This document shows, piece by piece, positions 1 to 8,184 of a DNA stretch of 64,000 nucleotides. The stretch lies in the NCBI RefSeq assembly GCF_014699035.1, contig NZ_JACXAA010000008.1, positions 62,001 through 126,000 of the forward strand. The letters are read 5' to 3'. Below the pieces are notes generated by a model. The model saw only the letters and a list, made by a program, of their open reading frames with translations, did no database searches and was not told the origin of the DNA. Within the stretch, counting starts at the first letter, position 1. The number at the start of each line of letters is the position of its first letter. The stretch comes from Spirosoma validum (GTDB lineage: Bacteria > Bacteroidota > Bacteroidia > Cytophagales > Spirosomataceae). Made by a program: the position numbers and the translations under genes.

Positions 1-1
1 A

Positions 2-538
2 GCCATGCACCTTAATGTCCTGACTATCAAACAAACGCTTCTGGACAAATGATAGCTTCATCACGTTCATACACTGCTCCCGTACATTCAACTCGACTAG
101 CCGCCGGTGTCTGGCTTCGGCGTCTTCAATAGAGTCAAGCTCATCGCGATATATGCGATACACGTCCTGTATGTTACGCAGCCAGGTGTTCATGTAGCCA
201 AAATCGTCGTGGGTAGTGGATGCTTTGACGCCACCGCATCCGTAATGCCCGCAAACGATGACGTGTTTAACCTGCAAACTCTCAACCGCGTACTGTAATA
301 CGGCCAGCGAACTAATGTCGTTGTTGGGTACCAGGTTGGCAATATTGCGATGGATGAATACGTCTCCTGGCTTAGTACCCATAAAAGCGTCTGGCGATAC
401 CCGACTATCCGAACAGCCGATGTAAAGAAATTCGGGGGTCTGGTTTTTAGCCATGTCTGAGAAATAGCCAGGATCGAGTTGCAACTGCTTCTGCACCCAT
501 TCTACGTTATGACTGAACACCTTATCGTACAAACTCAT
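2..538 (-). CDS. Beta-class carbonic anhydrase (C-terminus beyond window)
   Basis: Catalyses reversible hydration of CO2 to bicarbonate in the cytoplasm using zinc. About 179 codons are visible from an ATG at 538; the reading frame is still open at the left edge, so the C-terminal end is missing. The beta-class zinc signature is present: CSDSR at residues 42-46 and HYGC at 98-101 supply the Cys-His-Cys ligands and the Asp/Arg dyad. RNIANLVPNND, around residues 64-74, is also typical of the family. The gene is transcribed away from lepA and the two are separated by over 400 bases. The family is certain; the physiological role is inferred from the family. Confidence 0.95.
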   Translation of the reverse strand, partial: MSLYDKVFSHNVEWVQKQLQLDPGYFSDMAKNQTPEFLYIGCSDSRVSPDAFMGTKPGDVFIHRNIANLVPNNDISSLAVLQYAVESLQVKHVIVCGHYGCGGVKASTTHDDFGYMNTWLRNIQDVYRIYRDELDSIEDAEARHRRLVELNVREQCMNVMKLSFVQKRLFDSQDIKVHG

Positions 539-961
539 AGACTCTCTTTGTTTTTAGTTTAATACTAGTATATACCAAACGATTTTCTTGAATACACTCT
601 CCCTGCTCATATCACTTTGTGATCAGGCAAAGAAACTCACCTGGTTGAATTCACCGACTACATAAGTTCATTACTTGTTCTATTTACCATAAGTTTACGT
701 AGCTAGGTGACCGAAAAATAGTATAAAAGCAGTTAAAGTACTTTACGGGTTTACTAAAATCTATTCTGTGACCAAACTGACAACAGGAAAGCCGTAGCCA
801 AACCTGGTTAAAGTTGTCGAACGTCTAAGATGTTGCGTAATACCGTAAACTATCTGTTGACACATGGTGATATTAAAAGCAAATCCTTTTACCATTTTAA
901 CGCTGCCAAGCTTATTACATCCATGTTGCGCCCACTATTATCCTGACAAGCACAAAGACAG
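539..961. other. Intergenic stretch between carbonic anhydrase and the lepA terminator
   Basis: AT-rich sequence with no convincing coding region. It should hold the promoter of the minus-strand carbonic anhydrase: on that strand a TTTG near 580 precedes an AT-rich stretch, but no clean TAnnTTTG box is visible. A plus-strand frame at 864-1232 runs mostly antisense to lepA and is not credible. I see no RNA gene or repeat here. Confidence 0.5.
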
Positions 962-962
962 A

Positions 963-992
963 AAAAGCCAGTTCGTTTCTGAACTGGCTTTT
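963..992 (-). terminator. Terminator after lepA
   Basis: A perfect 12-bp stem (AAAAGCCAGTTC pairing with GAACTGGCTTTT) with a 6-base loop starts three bases past the lepA stop codon. U-rich ends on both strands make it potentially bidirectional. Confidence 0.85.
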
Positions 993-995
993 CTA

Positions 996-2783
996 TTAAC
1001 TGATTTTCAAAACTGCCATAAAAGCTGCCTGCGGAATCTCGACGTTGCCGACCTGGCGCATTCGTTTCTTTCCTTTTTTCTGTTTGTCGAGCAGTTTGCG
1101 TTTCCGGGAAATATCACCGCCGTAACACTTGGCCAATACGTCTTTTCGGAGGGCACTCAAGGTTTCTCTAGCGATAATTTTCTGGCCAATGGCCGCCTGG
1201 ATCGCGATTTCAAACTGTTGCCGGGGTATTAACTCACGAAGCTTTTCACAGAGTTTTTTGCCCCACTCATACGCTTTGTCGCGGTGAACAATGGCTGAAA
1301 GAGCATCTACGGGTTCGCCGTTGAGCAGTACGTCTAACTTCACCATGTTAGACTCGCGGTTATCAATGAACTCATAATCGAGCGAGGCATAACCACGCGA
1401 AATGGTCTTGAGTTTATCGAAGAAGTCAAACACAACCTCAGCCAGCGGCATCTCGAACTGCAATTCTACACGATCCTGCGTCAGATATACCTGATTCTTA
1501 AGCAGACTCCGCTTGTCCATACAGAGACCAATGATAGCCCCTACGTAATCGGCTTTCGTTATGATCTGCGCCTTAATAAACGGCTCCTCAATCCAACTAA
1601 TCGTACTCGGATCAGGCATTTCGGCCGGGGCCGATACCTGTAAATTTACTCCTTTCGTAGTCATCACTTCGAACCGCACGGAAGGCACTGTCGTGATGAC
1701 AGTCATGTTGAATTCACGTTCGAGTCGCTCCTGCACAATTTCCATATGCAACATGCCGAGGAAGCCGCAACGGAAACCAAAGCCCAAAGCTGCTGACGTT
1801 TCTGGTTCCCAGATGAGAGCGGCATCGTTGAGCTGGAGTTTTTCCATCGCATCGCGCAAATCCTCAAACTCACTCGTTTCCACGGGATAAATACCCGCGA
1901 AAACCATTGGTTTTACTTCTGAAAAACCCTGAATGGCTACTTTCGACGGACGGTCGAGCTGCGTTATTGTATCGCCAACTTTGACCTCTTTGGCTACTTT
2001 AATACCCGAAATCAGATAGCCTACGTCGCCACATTCGATAACATCTTTAGGGACTTGTACCAGGCCAAGTGTTCCGACTTCATCGGCAATGTATTCCTTG
2101 CCGGTATTCATGAATTTGACCCGATCACCTTTGCGAATTCGGCCGTTCTTAACTCGGAAAATTACTTCAATACCCCGGTACGAGTTGAAATGCGAATCAA
2201 AAATAAGAGCTTGTAATTCACCGTTGGGGTCGCCTTTGGGGGCGGAAATACGTTCAACAATGGCGGCCAGAATCTCAGGAACGCCGATGCCTTCTTTACC
2301 ACTAGCTGGAATGATGTCGTCGCGGTCGCACCCAAGCAGGTCCACCATTTCATCCTTTACTTCTTCAGGCATCGCACCTGGCAGATCAATCTTGTTCAGC
2401 ACCGGAATAATGACTAAATCACTATTCATAGCCAGATACAGGTTCGAGATGGTCTGCGCTTCGATACCCTGTGCGGCATCGACAAGTAGTAAGGCTCCTT
2501 CACAGGCAGCAATCGAACGCGACACTTCGTAGGAAAAATCCACGTGTCCCGGCGTATCAATCAAATTGAGCGTATACGTCTCGCCTTTGTAGGTATAATT
2601 CATCTGGATGGCGTGGCTCTTAATCGTGATGCCGCGCTCACGCTCCAGGTCCATATCATCCAGCAACTGCGCCTGCATATCGCGGCTGCCAACAGTTTTG
2701 GTAAATTCTAATAATCGATCGGCCAGGGTACTTTTACCGTGATCGATGTGGGCAATGATGCAAAAATTACGAATGTGTTTCAC
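996..2783 (-). CDS. lepA: Elongation factor 4 (LepA) ribosomal back-translocase GTPase
   Basis: A translational GTPase that binds stalled or newly assembled ribosomes. The 595 residues match the usual family length of about 600. G motifs are in order: AHIDHGKS (11-18), RGITIKS (switch I), DTPGH, NKID, and an SGKEG-type G5. EF-G-like domains II, III and V follow, and the LepA-specific C-terminal domain ends in a basic tail ([11 protein letters not shown]). The start is the ATG at 2783, directly before the P-loop. It stands alone: a terminator lies immediately after it, and the terminator of the upstream tRNA-like RNA abuts its promoter. No anomalies seen. Confidence 0.98.
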   Translation of the reverse strand: MKHIRNFCIIAHIDHGKSTLADRLLEFTKTVGSRDMQAQLLDDMDLERERGITIKSHAIQMNYTYKGETYTLNLIDTPGHVDFSYEVSRSIAACEGALLLVDAAQGIEAQTISNLYLAMNSDLVIIPVLNKIDLPGAMPEEVKDEMVDLLGCDRDDIIPASGKEGIGVPEILAAIVERISAPKGDPNGELQALIFDSHFNSYRGIEVIFRVKNGRIRKGDRVKFMNTGKEYIADEVGTLGLVQVPKDVIECGDVGYLISGIKVAKEVKVGDTITQLDRPSKVAIQGFSEVKPMVFAGIYPVETSEFEDLRDAMEKLQLNDAALIWEPETSAALGFGFRCGFLGMLHMEIVQERLEREFNMTVITTVPSVRFEVMTTKGVNLQVSAPAEMPDPSTISWIEEPFIKAQIITKADYVGAIIGLCMDKRSLLKNQVYLTQDRVELQFEMPLAEVVFDFFDKLKTISRGYASLDYEFIDNRESNMVKLDVLLNGEPVDALSAIVHRDKAYEWGKKLCEKLRELIPRQQFEIAIQAAIGQKIIARETLSALRKDVLAKCYGGDISRKRKLLDKQKKGKKRMRQVGNVEIPQAAFMAVLKIS

Positions 2784-2834
2784 GTTGGAATATCGGATCG
2801 TCGCTGCGACGGAGGAGTCTTACGTAATAAACGG

Positions 2835-2842
2835 CAAAAATA
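2835..2842 (-). promoter_or_regulatory. -7 box of the lepA promoter
   Basis: On the minus strand the sequence TATTTTTG matches the Bacteroidota -7 consensus TAnnTTTG. It lies about 52 bases before the lepA ATG. No well-spaced -33 TTTG was found. Confidence 0.5.
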
Positions 2843-2846
2843 CGCA

Positions 2847-2884
2847 TAAAAAAACAAACGCCGGACTCATCAGGGAGCCGGCGT
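2847..2884 (-). terminator. Terminator of the tRNA-like RNA gene
   Basis: On the minus strand the stem ACGCCGG / CCGGCGT, with a 13-base loop, is followed by TTTGTTTTTTT. This is a classic intrinsic terminator. It starts about 33 bases past the 3' end of the tRNA-like RNA and separates that gene from lepA. Confidence 0.85.
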
Positions 2885-2916
2885 GTTCAATTACACTTCA
2901 TCAACAAACTAAAAGC

Positions 2917-3072
2917 TGTAGGAGGGGGACTCGAACCGCCCACGGTGCAGTTAGCTACAGTACAACTCTGGTGGTCAACCCCAGTCGCCACGAGGGCGGC
3001 ATTATGCTGCGTTTATCCTTTATCACCACCCCCGAGACAGGAGGGCACGTCTGCCAATTTCGACATCCTACA
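2917..3072 (-). ncRNA. tRNA-like RNA, 156 nt, class II fold with a giant variable region
   Basis: Read on the minus strand, the ends form a perfect 7-bp acceptor stem (TGTAGGA/TCCTACA). A leucine-tRNA-like D region (GAAATTGGCAGACG) follows. The next element is a 5-bp anticodon stem (CCCTC/GGGGG) with loop CTGTCTC, reading GTC at positions 34-36. A T-arm with loop TTCGAGT precedes the acceptor. About 88 nt lie between the anticodon stem and the T stem, against 4-23 in ordinary tRNAs. That insert contains small hairpins and a GGTGGT/ACCACC pair. Odd points: a U1-A72 end pair, a pyrimidine at position 37, a C-C mismatch in the T stem and a U-U in the D stem. CCA is not encoded. A consensus promoter lies upstream and an intrinsic terminator downstream, so it is probably transcribed. 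It could be an aberrant tRNA or a tRNA-derived regulatory RNA; a working decoder seems doubtful. Confidence 0.6.
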
Positions 3073-3130
3073 GTGTGAGAAAAATATCAAGAAGACCGGC
3101 GTGTGACCCCGCTCGATCAACTTGACAATA

Positions 3131-3163
3131 CAAAGTTAACATAGCCTGACATATTATTGCAAA
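3131..3163 (-). promoter_or_regulatory. Promoter of the tRNA-like RNA
   Basis: On the minus strand TTTG (3163-3160) and TAACTTTG (3138-3131) are 21 bases apart, an almost ideal Bacteroidota -33/-7 pair. Expected transcription start is near 3124, about 50 nt before the tRNA-like body. It is divergent from the Lrp-family promoter. Confidence 0.7.
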
Positions 3164-3210
3164 TTTCACATAAAAAATTCTTAAAATTTACAATTCGTTC
3201 AAATTGTAAC

Positions 3211-3218
3211 TACTTTTG
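3211..3218 (+). promoter_or_regulatory. -7 box for the Lrp/AsnC gene
   Basis: TACTTTTG is an exact TAnnTTTG match. It overlaps an in-frame TTG at 3216, which therefore cannot be the start codon; this supports the ATG at 3246. Confidence 0.6.
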
Positions 3219-3245
3219 TTGACACTCATCAAAAAAACTGCTGAA

Positions 3246-3740
3246 ATGTCCGAGAAAAATTTAGAAATTGATAATACGGATCTGAAGATATTGAGTTTGC
3301 TGATGCAGGACGCCAACATGGCTTACACCGAAATTGGCAAACGCATCTTTGTTTCAGGCGGCACGGTGCATGTCCGGATGAACAAGCTAAAGCAGATGGG
3401 CATTGTATGCGGATCGCAACTGGTTATCGATCACGCTAAGCTTGGCTGGGATATCAGCGCGTTTCTGGGTATTTATCTGGACAAAAGTTCGCTTTATGAA
3501 GAAGTTTCCAAACAATTAGAAAAAATTCCTGAGGTTGTTAACGTCCATTACACGACTGGTATTTATAGCATCTTTGCCAAAATCGTTTGTCGTGATACGC
3601 AGCACCTGCGCGAAGTTCTTCATGACAAGATCCAGAAAGTGAGTGGTATTCAACGTACTGAAACCTTTATCTCACTCGAAGAAAGTATCAACCGTTCGAT
3701 TCCATTTGCGGAGGGGAAGGAGCATGGGGCGGAGGGGTAA
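3246..3740 (+). CDS. Lrp/AsnC family transcriptional regulator
   Basis: Feast/famine-type DNA-binding regulator of 164 residues, the usual size. The N-terminus (LEIDNTDLKILSLLMQDA) opens the winged helix-turn-helix, and ISGGTVHVRMNKL-like sequence forms the recognition part. The C-terminal half is the RAM/AsnC ligand-binding domain (VPEVVNVHYTTGIYSIFAK-like region). The ATG at 3246 is chosen because the upstream in-frame TTG lies inside the -7 box. The last residues (EGKEHGAEG) and the stop codon fall in the left arm of a long inverted repeat, so the tail appears to be repeat-derived. Its targets and ligand are not visible; the divergent tRNA-like RNA is a neighbour but need not be a target. 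Confidence 0.92.
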   Translation: MSEKNLEIDNTDLKILSLLMQDANMAYTEIGKRIFVSGGTVHVRMNKLKQMGIVCGSQLVIDHAKLGWDISAFLGIYLDKSSLYEEVSKQLEKIPEVVNVHYTTGIYSIFAKIVCRDTQHLREVLHDKIQKVSGIQRTETFISLEESINRSIPFAEGKEHGAEG

Positions 3741-3806
3741 GGGTAGGGGGCGCCGGAAAGACACTGTAGGTAGAACTCTCCGCCCTTACCCCTCCGCCCC
3801 CTGCTC
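3720..3806. repeat. Long GC-rich inverted repeat (terminator-like)
   Basis: Arms at 3720-3743 and 3783-3806 match at 23 of 24 positions; the core is GGGGCGGAGGGGTAAGGG. The left arm contains the Lrp-family stop codon. It is probably the terminator of that gene and belongs to the class of long intergenic palindromes seen elsewhere in the window. Confidence 0.8.
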
Positions 3807-3858
3807 TTGAACCCAAAACGCCTTTTCATGCGTTATATCTCCCAATAACTCACAATTC

Positions 3859-4398
3859 ATGCAACCTAAAATTCACGCAACAACAGTGGTCGGCATTCGC
3901 CACAACGGCCAGGTCGCACTGGCAGCCGATGGGCAGGCCACTATGGGAAATACTGTCGCAAAAAGTAATGTTCGTAAAGTCCGCGTTCTAATGGGCGGTA
4001 AAGTGCTGGCGGGATTTGCAGGCTCAACAGCTGATGCTTTCACGCTGATCGAACGGTTTGAAGAAAAATTAAATGCCTACGGGGGAAACCTCAAACGGGC
4101 CGCTATTGAATTAGCAAAAGACTGGCGTACGGATCGATACCTACGAAAACTTGAAGCCATGCTGATTGTGGCCTCCAAAGAAGATCTATTACTTGTATCA
4201 GGCACCGGCGACGTAATTGAACCCGATAATGACGTAGCTGCTATTGGCTCGGGCGGAATGTATGCCCAATCGGCAGCCCTTGCCTTGAAAAAACATGCGG
4301 CTGGACTATCTGCCGAAGAGATGGTTCGGGAAAGTCTGCACATTGCGGCTGATGTGTGTATCTATACGAACCATAATTTGGTAGTTGAAACGTTATAA
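3859..4398 (+). CDS. hslV: ATP-dependent protease proteolytic subunit HslV
   Basis: Threonine peptidase of the HslUV (ClpQY) complex in the cytoplasm; it degrades proteins unfolded by the HslU ATPase. At 179 residues it is family-sized. The short N-terminal propeptide MQPKIHA precedes [10 protein letters not shown], so the catalytic nucleophile is Thr8 after processing. [10 protein letters not shown] and [22 protein letters not shown] are strong HslV signatures, and [11 protein letters not shown] lies in the second half. The start at 3859 follows the inverted repeat. hslU is not adjacent and not in this window, unlike the hslVU operons of many bacteria. Function is confident by family. Confidence 0.96.
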   Translation: MQPKIHATTVVGIRHNGQVALAADGQATMGNTVAKSNVRKVRVLMGGKVLAGFAGSTADAFTLIERFEEKLNAYGGNLKRAAIELAKDWRTDRYLRKLEAMLIVASKEDLLLVSGTGDVIEPDNDVAAIGSGGMYAQSAALALKKHAAGLSAEEMVRESLHIAADVCIYTNHNLVVETL

Positions 4399-4415
4399 AA
4401 CTGAGTCATTTCTGC

Positions 4416-4450
4416 TTTTGGCAACCAGAGCTCTCTTCCACTTATATTTG
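4416..4450 (+). promoter_or_regulatory. Promoter of the CHASE3 histidine kinase gene
   Basis: TTTTG at 4416-4420 and TATATTTG at 4443-4450 resemble the Bacteroidota -33/-7 pair; the 22-base spacer is slightly long. It implies a leader of about 75 nt before the ATG at 4533. Confidence 0.5.
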
Positions 4451-4532
4451 TGGTAAGTAAGGAATTGATCCGTGTAGATTCTGAGGACCAGAGCATCCAC
4501 AGAATTTACAGCATAGGATATGCCCTGACGTT

Positions 4533-6011
4533 ATGAAAATTCGAAACCAATTTGCCTTTAGAGTAATGAGCCGACGTATTACGTTAGGGTTCATTACAGC
4601 TATGGTGCTGATTGCGTCGGGTTTTGCCATATCCTTTTATAGTTATAGCCAATACAGCAATGACATGCAGCGGGTACGGCACACGTATGAGGTGGTGGGC
4701 GCTCTCCAAAATACCTTGTCGTTAGTGAAAGATGTTGAAACCGGTTCCCGAGGTTATGTTATTACGAACGATACGACGTATCTGGAGCCCTATCGAACCG
4801 GGCTACGTCAATTGCCAAAACAGCTAAGCCAGCTTCGGGAACTTAACAACGAAACCAAAGTTCAGCAGGCAAATCAGGTTCAGCTCGAAAAGCTGATTGA
4901 CGCCAAACTAGCGGTTACGAAGGCCCGGATTGGCATCAGGCTTGCTGACAAGAAAAATTTTGCGGTAAACAAGGAAAGCAAGCATCAGATGGATTTGCTC
5001 AGACGCCACGTTGCGATGATGGTGAATATGGAGCAAACACTGATGGATATCCGAAATCGTCAGGCAGAGCGCTCGTTTCGTAATACGCTACTGATCATTT
5101 TTGCACTGTCACTTCTAACGTTTCTGGTCTTAGTGATCTCCTACCGATTACTGGAACAGGAACTGCTACGTCGACAGGAGAACGAGGATCAACTGCGTGA
5201 CTATGAGGTTAAATTGAAAAGCCAGATTCGGCAACTCGAAGCCTCGAATGAAGAGCTGGAGCGATTTGCTTTTGTGGCCAGCCATGATTTGCAGGAGCCG
5301 TTACGTAAAATTCAGTCCTTTGCCAACCTGATTACGGATCGCTACGGTAATCTGTTCGATGGCGACAGTATGCTGTTCATGGGGAAGATTTCGAACTCAG
5401 CCGAGCGGATGTCTAAACTCATTAAAGACTTACTGAATTTTTCCCGGATATCGAATCATCAGGAACGATTCAGGACTGTACAGTTGAGTGAGATTGTTCA
5501 GCGTATTCTGGATGATCAGGAACTACGTATTAAAGGACTGAATGTGCGCGTTGAAGTTGGTAGCTTACCCGCTGTTGAGGCCGTATCCAGCCAAATGGAT
5601 CATTTGTTTAACAATTTGATTTCAAACGCACTTAAATTTATTCGTCCCGATATACGCCCTTTGTTACGCATTCAGGCCAGGCCGGTCAATGGGGGGACCT
5701 ATGCTGGTTTAATTCCTGATCAACGGTATGTTGAGATCACGGTTGAAGACAATGGCATTGGGTTTGAAGAGAAATATCTAGAGCATATTTTCAAAGTTTT
5801 TCAACGATTGCATGGTAAAAGTGCCTTTGAGGGCACCGGTATCGGACTAGCCATCTGCAAACGGGTTGTTGTATATCACCACGGGTACATTACGGCTCAT
5901 AGCCAACCAAATGAGGGCACTACGTTCGTGGTCGTTTTGCCCGAAAGCCAATCACTTCAAAATTATGACCGACCAACTTCAGCCGAAGCCTATTCATATC
6001 CTGCTGGTTGA
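4533..6011 (+). CDS. CHASE3-domain sensor histidine kinase
   Basis: Membrane sensor kinase of 492 residues. A first membrane helix lies around 20-40 and an extracytoplasmic CHASE3 domain follows (DVETGSRGYVITNDTTYLEPY). The second helix is around 184-205. A coiled linker leads to the HisKA segment with the phospho-acceptor His near residue 251 (VASHDLQEPLRK). The HATPase part has NLISNALKF (N box), EDNGIGF (G1) and GTGIGLAICKRVV (G2). The kinase core resembles those paired with single-domain Rcp1-type regulators, and the next gene is exactly that, overlapping this one by 47 bases. The signal sensed is unknown. Confidence 0.93.
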   Translation: MKIRNQFAFRVMSRRITLGFITAMVLIASGFAISFYSYSQYSNDMQRVRHTYEVVGALQNTLSLVKDVETGSRGYVITNDTTYLEPYRTGLRQLPKQLSQLRELNNETKVQQANQVQLEKLIDAKLAVTKARIGIRLADKKNFAVNKESKHQMDLLRRHVAMMVNMEQTLMDIRNRQAERSFRNTLLIIFALSLLTFLVLVISYRLLEQELLRRQENEDQLRDYEVKLKSQIRQLEASNEELERFAFVASHDLQEPLRKIQSFANLITDRYGNLFDGDSMLFMGKISNSAERMSKLIKDLLNFSRISNHQERFRTVQLSEIVQRILDDQELRIKGLNVRVEVGSLPAVEAVSSQMDHLFNNLISNALKFIRPDIRPLLRIQARPVNGGTYAGLIPDQRYVEITVEDNGIGFEEKYLEHIFKVFQRLHGKSAFEGTGIGLAICKRVVVYHHGYITAHSQPNEGTTFVVVLPESQSLQNYDRPTSAEAYSYPAG

Positions 6012-6429
6012 CGATGACGAAGACGATCGCTATCTTACGAAAGAAGCTTTCCAGCAGCATTATCCATCCAGTCGTATCTCGTTTGCGGAAGATGGAGAAG
6101 ATCTGCTGGATTTTCTGAAGTATGAAGGGCGCTATACGGGTGCTGCTCATACCTTGCCTGAACTCATCTTGCTAGACCTGAATATGCCCCGTAAGGATGG
6201 TCGGGAAGCACTGCGCGAGATCAAGACCAATGAGCAGTTTCGCCACATTCCGATTGTGGTGTTAACAACGTCTGACGCGAAAGACGATATTGAAACGTCC
6301 TATTTTAACGGGGCTAATAGCTTCATTACCAAGCCGCCAACCTTCCAGCGCTTAAGTGAGGTGACTAAGGCAATTGGTCAATACTGGTTTAATGTCGTAA
6401 CGGTCTGCGAGCATTCCAGCGAGGAATAA
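5965..6429 (+). CDS. Single-domain response regulator (Rcp1-like)
   Basis: Receiver-only protein of 154 residues that should accept a phosphoryl group from the kinase encoded just upstream. Acidic pocket DDDEDD lies near the N-terminus, the phospho-acceptor Asp is in LLDLNMPRKDG, a T in VLTTSDAKDD and the conserved Lys in FITKPP. The ATG at 5965 (MTDQLQPKPIHILLVDDD) is used; a longer frame starting at 5866 would place unrelated residues before the fold. No output domain is present, so it probably acts by protein-protein contact or in a phosphorelay. It ends at a long inverted repeat shared with the convergent peptidase gene. Confidence 0.92.
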   Translation: MTDQLQPKPIHILLVDDDEDDRYLTKEAFQQHYPSSRISFAEDGEDLLDFLKYEGRYTGAAHTLPELILLDLNMPRKDGREALREIKTNEQFRHIPIVVLTTSDAKDDIETSYFNGANSFITKPPTFQRLSEVTKAIGQYWFNVVTVCEHSSEE

Positions 6430-6430
6430 C

Positions 6431-6520
6431 GTAGCGTGGACCGCCGGTCCGCGTAGCCGCCGGTTAATTTATAGAACCTATTATTAGCCGGCGGTTATGC
6501 GGCCCGGCGGCCCACGCTAC
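6431..6520. repeat. Long inverted repeat between convergent genes
   Basis: Arms at 6431-6467 and 6484-6520 match at about 32 of 37 positions (outer part GTAGCGTGG / CCACGCTAC, inner part CCGCCGG). It separates the response regulator from the convergent PBP4-like gene, whose stop codon lies in the right arm. Probably a bidirectional terminator; the mismatches are conserved-stem type. Confidence 0.8.
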
Positions 6521-8052
6521 ATGTTGACCATTGCTACAAAAATCTTTTCTAACTCGTTTGTTACAATCCGGTTTTGACCGGGCGTGAATTTGTTGACCAG
6601 TACGCAGAAACTCATCCGTTCGCCGTTAGCTGTTGTGAAGTAGCCCGCGTAGGCACGAACCCCTTCGATCGATCCGCTCTTAGCCCGAACATTACCCGCT
6701 GCAGCTGTACCGCGAGCCAAACTACGTACTGTCCCCGTCTGACCAACGATTGGAATTGTCTCATAGAAGGCAGGAAACGATTTTTCGCGTCCCATCGCGC
6801 TGAGAATGCCTGTCATATTGTCAGCCGTGAGGGCACCAACGGCTGATAAGCCACTCCCGTCCCGAATCCGAAAGCCGTCCAGATTAACCCCTTTTTCTTT
6901 CCAGTAGTTAGCTAAAATTTTCAGGCTGGCGTCGGTCGACTGGACTGTTTTGTTCAAGGTCAGCGCCGTAGTACGTAGCAAGGCTTCGGCGTAAAGATTA
7001 ATGCTCTGGAAATTCGTTTGTTGAATTAACTCCGTAAGCACCGGTGATTTATGCTGATTCAGCACAGTTCGCTTGCCAGACGTACTAATCGTTGTCGATA
7101 AGCCACTGCCTATTGACGTGGGAGGATTACTAATCGTTACGTTAGTCTGAACCAGTTGATTTTGCAGCGCGTAGGCCGTAAAGTAAGCCGGATCGGGTAA
7201 AGCACCTTTCACACTGAATTCATTGGCAGGTTCGCCCATCGGCACTTTTCCTGTTAGCCACTGCTGATTCTGAAAAGGCGCTCCCAAAATATTGACCTGA
7301 TCGCCAGTATTGGCCGCGTCAGTTGTCACGGTATTTCGGAATATTAGATAGGGAAGGAGCGGGTCAGTACGTAGTACGCTGGCCGATGTGCCAATGGTTT
7401 TTCCGGGTCTGAAGAAAACCCGATACAGATTTTCGTTGATATTCAGCGCACTCAGACTAGCGCCGTAATAATTGCCTAAATCGCCATAGGGCCACGTAGT
7501 GGGGGTAGTCAAATCGGTGTACAAACTGGCATCACCAACGATTGTACCCTGAATGCGTCGGATACCCGCGGCTCTGACGGCTTCCGACCAGCTTTTCAGT
7601 AAGGCGGGTAAATCATAATAATTCGTAAATCGCCAGCTACCCAGTGAAGGGTCACCAGTGCCCCGAATATAAAGGTTTCCTGTTAGAGTACTATCCTTGA
7701 TGGTGCCGTCGTACTCGAGTGTAGTGGTGTACGTATAATTTGAGCCAAGTACCGCCAGCGCCGTTGCGGTTGTAATCAGTTTCAGTGTTGAAGCGGAGGG
7801 CAGGCTTTGTCGAGCGTTGTAGCCGATAAGTTCTTTGCCATCGCTTACGCGCCGAACCGACAGCGCTACGGTACCAAAGCGTACAGCCGAACCAGTCTGA
7901 AATGCTTCTACTAACCTGAGTACGTGTTGAGTGGTTACTGAATCGGTAGGTCGCTGATGCTGTGAATAAGCTGGGTTCGGATTATAATAATGAACGAAAC
8001 AGGTAAGCAATAGAGTTGATAAGCAAGACTGAAATAAGGGAATAAAGCGCAT
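6517..8052 (-). CDS. dacB: D-alanyl-D-alanine carboxypeptidase/endopeptidase, PBP4 (S13) family
   Basis: Periplasmic enzyme that trims or cleaves peptidoglycan peptides. The protein is 511 residues from the ATG at 8052. A signal peptide (FQSCLSTLLLTCFVHYY, cleavage near AYS) is followed by the SxxK nucleophile motif in SASTLKL. The large inserted domain typical of PBP4 comes next. DGSGLS supplies the SxN-type motif and AKSGSIEGVRAYAGY the KTG-like motif (KSG). A longer frame begins at a TTG at 8097, but that TTG is the end of a TAAGTTTG promoter box, so translation there is unlikely. Convergent with the response regulator gene. Confidence 0.93.
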   Translation of the reverse strand: MRFIPLFQSCLSTLLLTCFVHYYNPNPAYSQHQRPTDSVTTQHVLRLVEAFQTGSAVRFGTVALSVRRVSDGKELIGYNARQSLPSASTLKLITTATALAVLGSNYTYTTTLEYDGTIKDSTLTGNLYIRGTGDPSLGSWRFTNYYDLPALLKSWSEAVRAAGIRRIQGTIVGDASLYTDLTTPTTWPYGDLGNYYGASLSALNINENLYRVFFRPGKTIGTSASVLRTDPLLPYLIFRNTVTTDAANTGDQVNILGAPFQNQQWLTGKVPMGEPANEFSVKGALPDPAYFTAYALQNQLVQTNVTISNPPTSIGSGLSTTISTSGKRTVLNQHKSPVLTELIQQTNFQSINLYAEALLRTTALTLNKTVQSTDASLKILANYWKEKGVNLDGFRIRDGSGLSAVGALTADNMTGILSAMGREKSFPAFYETIPIVGQTGTVRSLARGTAAAGNVRAKSGSIEGVRAYAGYFTTANGERMSFCVLVNKFTPGQNRIVTNELEKIFVAMVNM

Positions 8053-8094
8053 TTGGGAACGGTTAGGCGATTCGAAGGGTATTTCGTACTTTTG

Positions 8095-8102
8095 CAAACT
8101 TA
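8095..8102 (-). promoter_or_regulatory. -7 box of the PBP4 gene
   Basis: On the minus strand TAAGTTTG matches TAnnTTTG and lies 43 bases before the ATG at 8052. It settles the start-codon choice for that gene. Confidence 0.55.
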
Positions 8103-8184
8103 CACATTAACGCCGTTCGACTTGCCTTAAAATCGACCTTCAGGAATATTGAATACACGACATTGATTAGTTAAAGTTGTACGC

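Noticed and set aside
864-1232. Plus-strand frame of 122 codons over the lepA 3' end
   Set aside because: It overlaps the lepA terminator and lies antisense to a strongly supported lepA; no homology or start signals.
2917-3072. Group I intron in the tRNA-like RNA
   Set aside because: The anticodon arm is intact in the 5' half, no group I core is seen and the insert is too short; the extra sequence lies in the variable region instead.
2746-3078. Plus-strand frame of 110 codons across the tRNA-like region
   Set aside because: It runs antisense to the tRNA-like RNA, its terminator and the lepA promoter, and has no similarity pattern.
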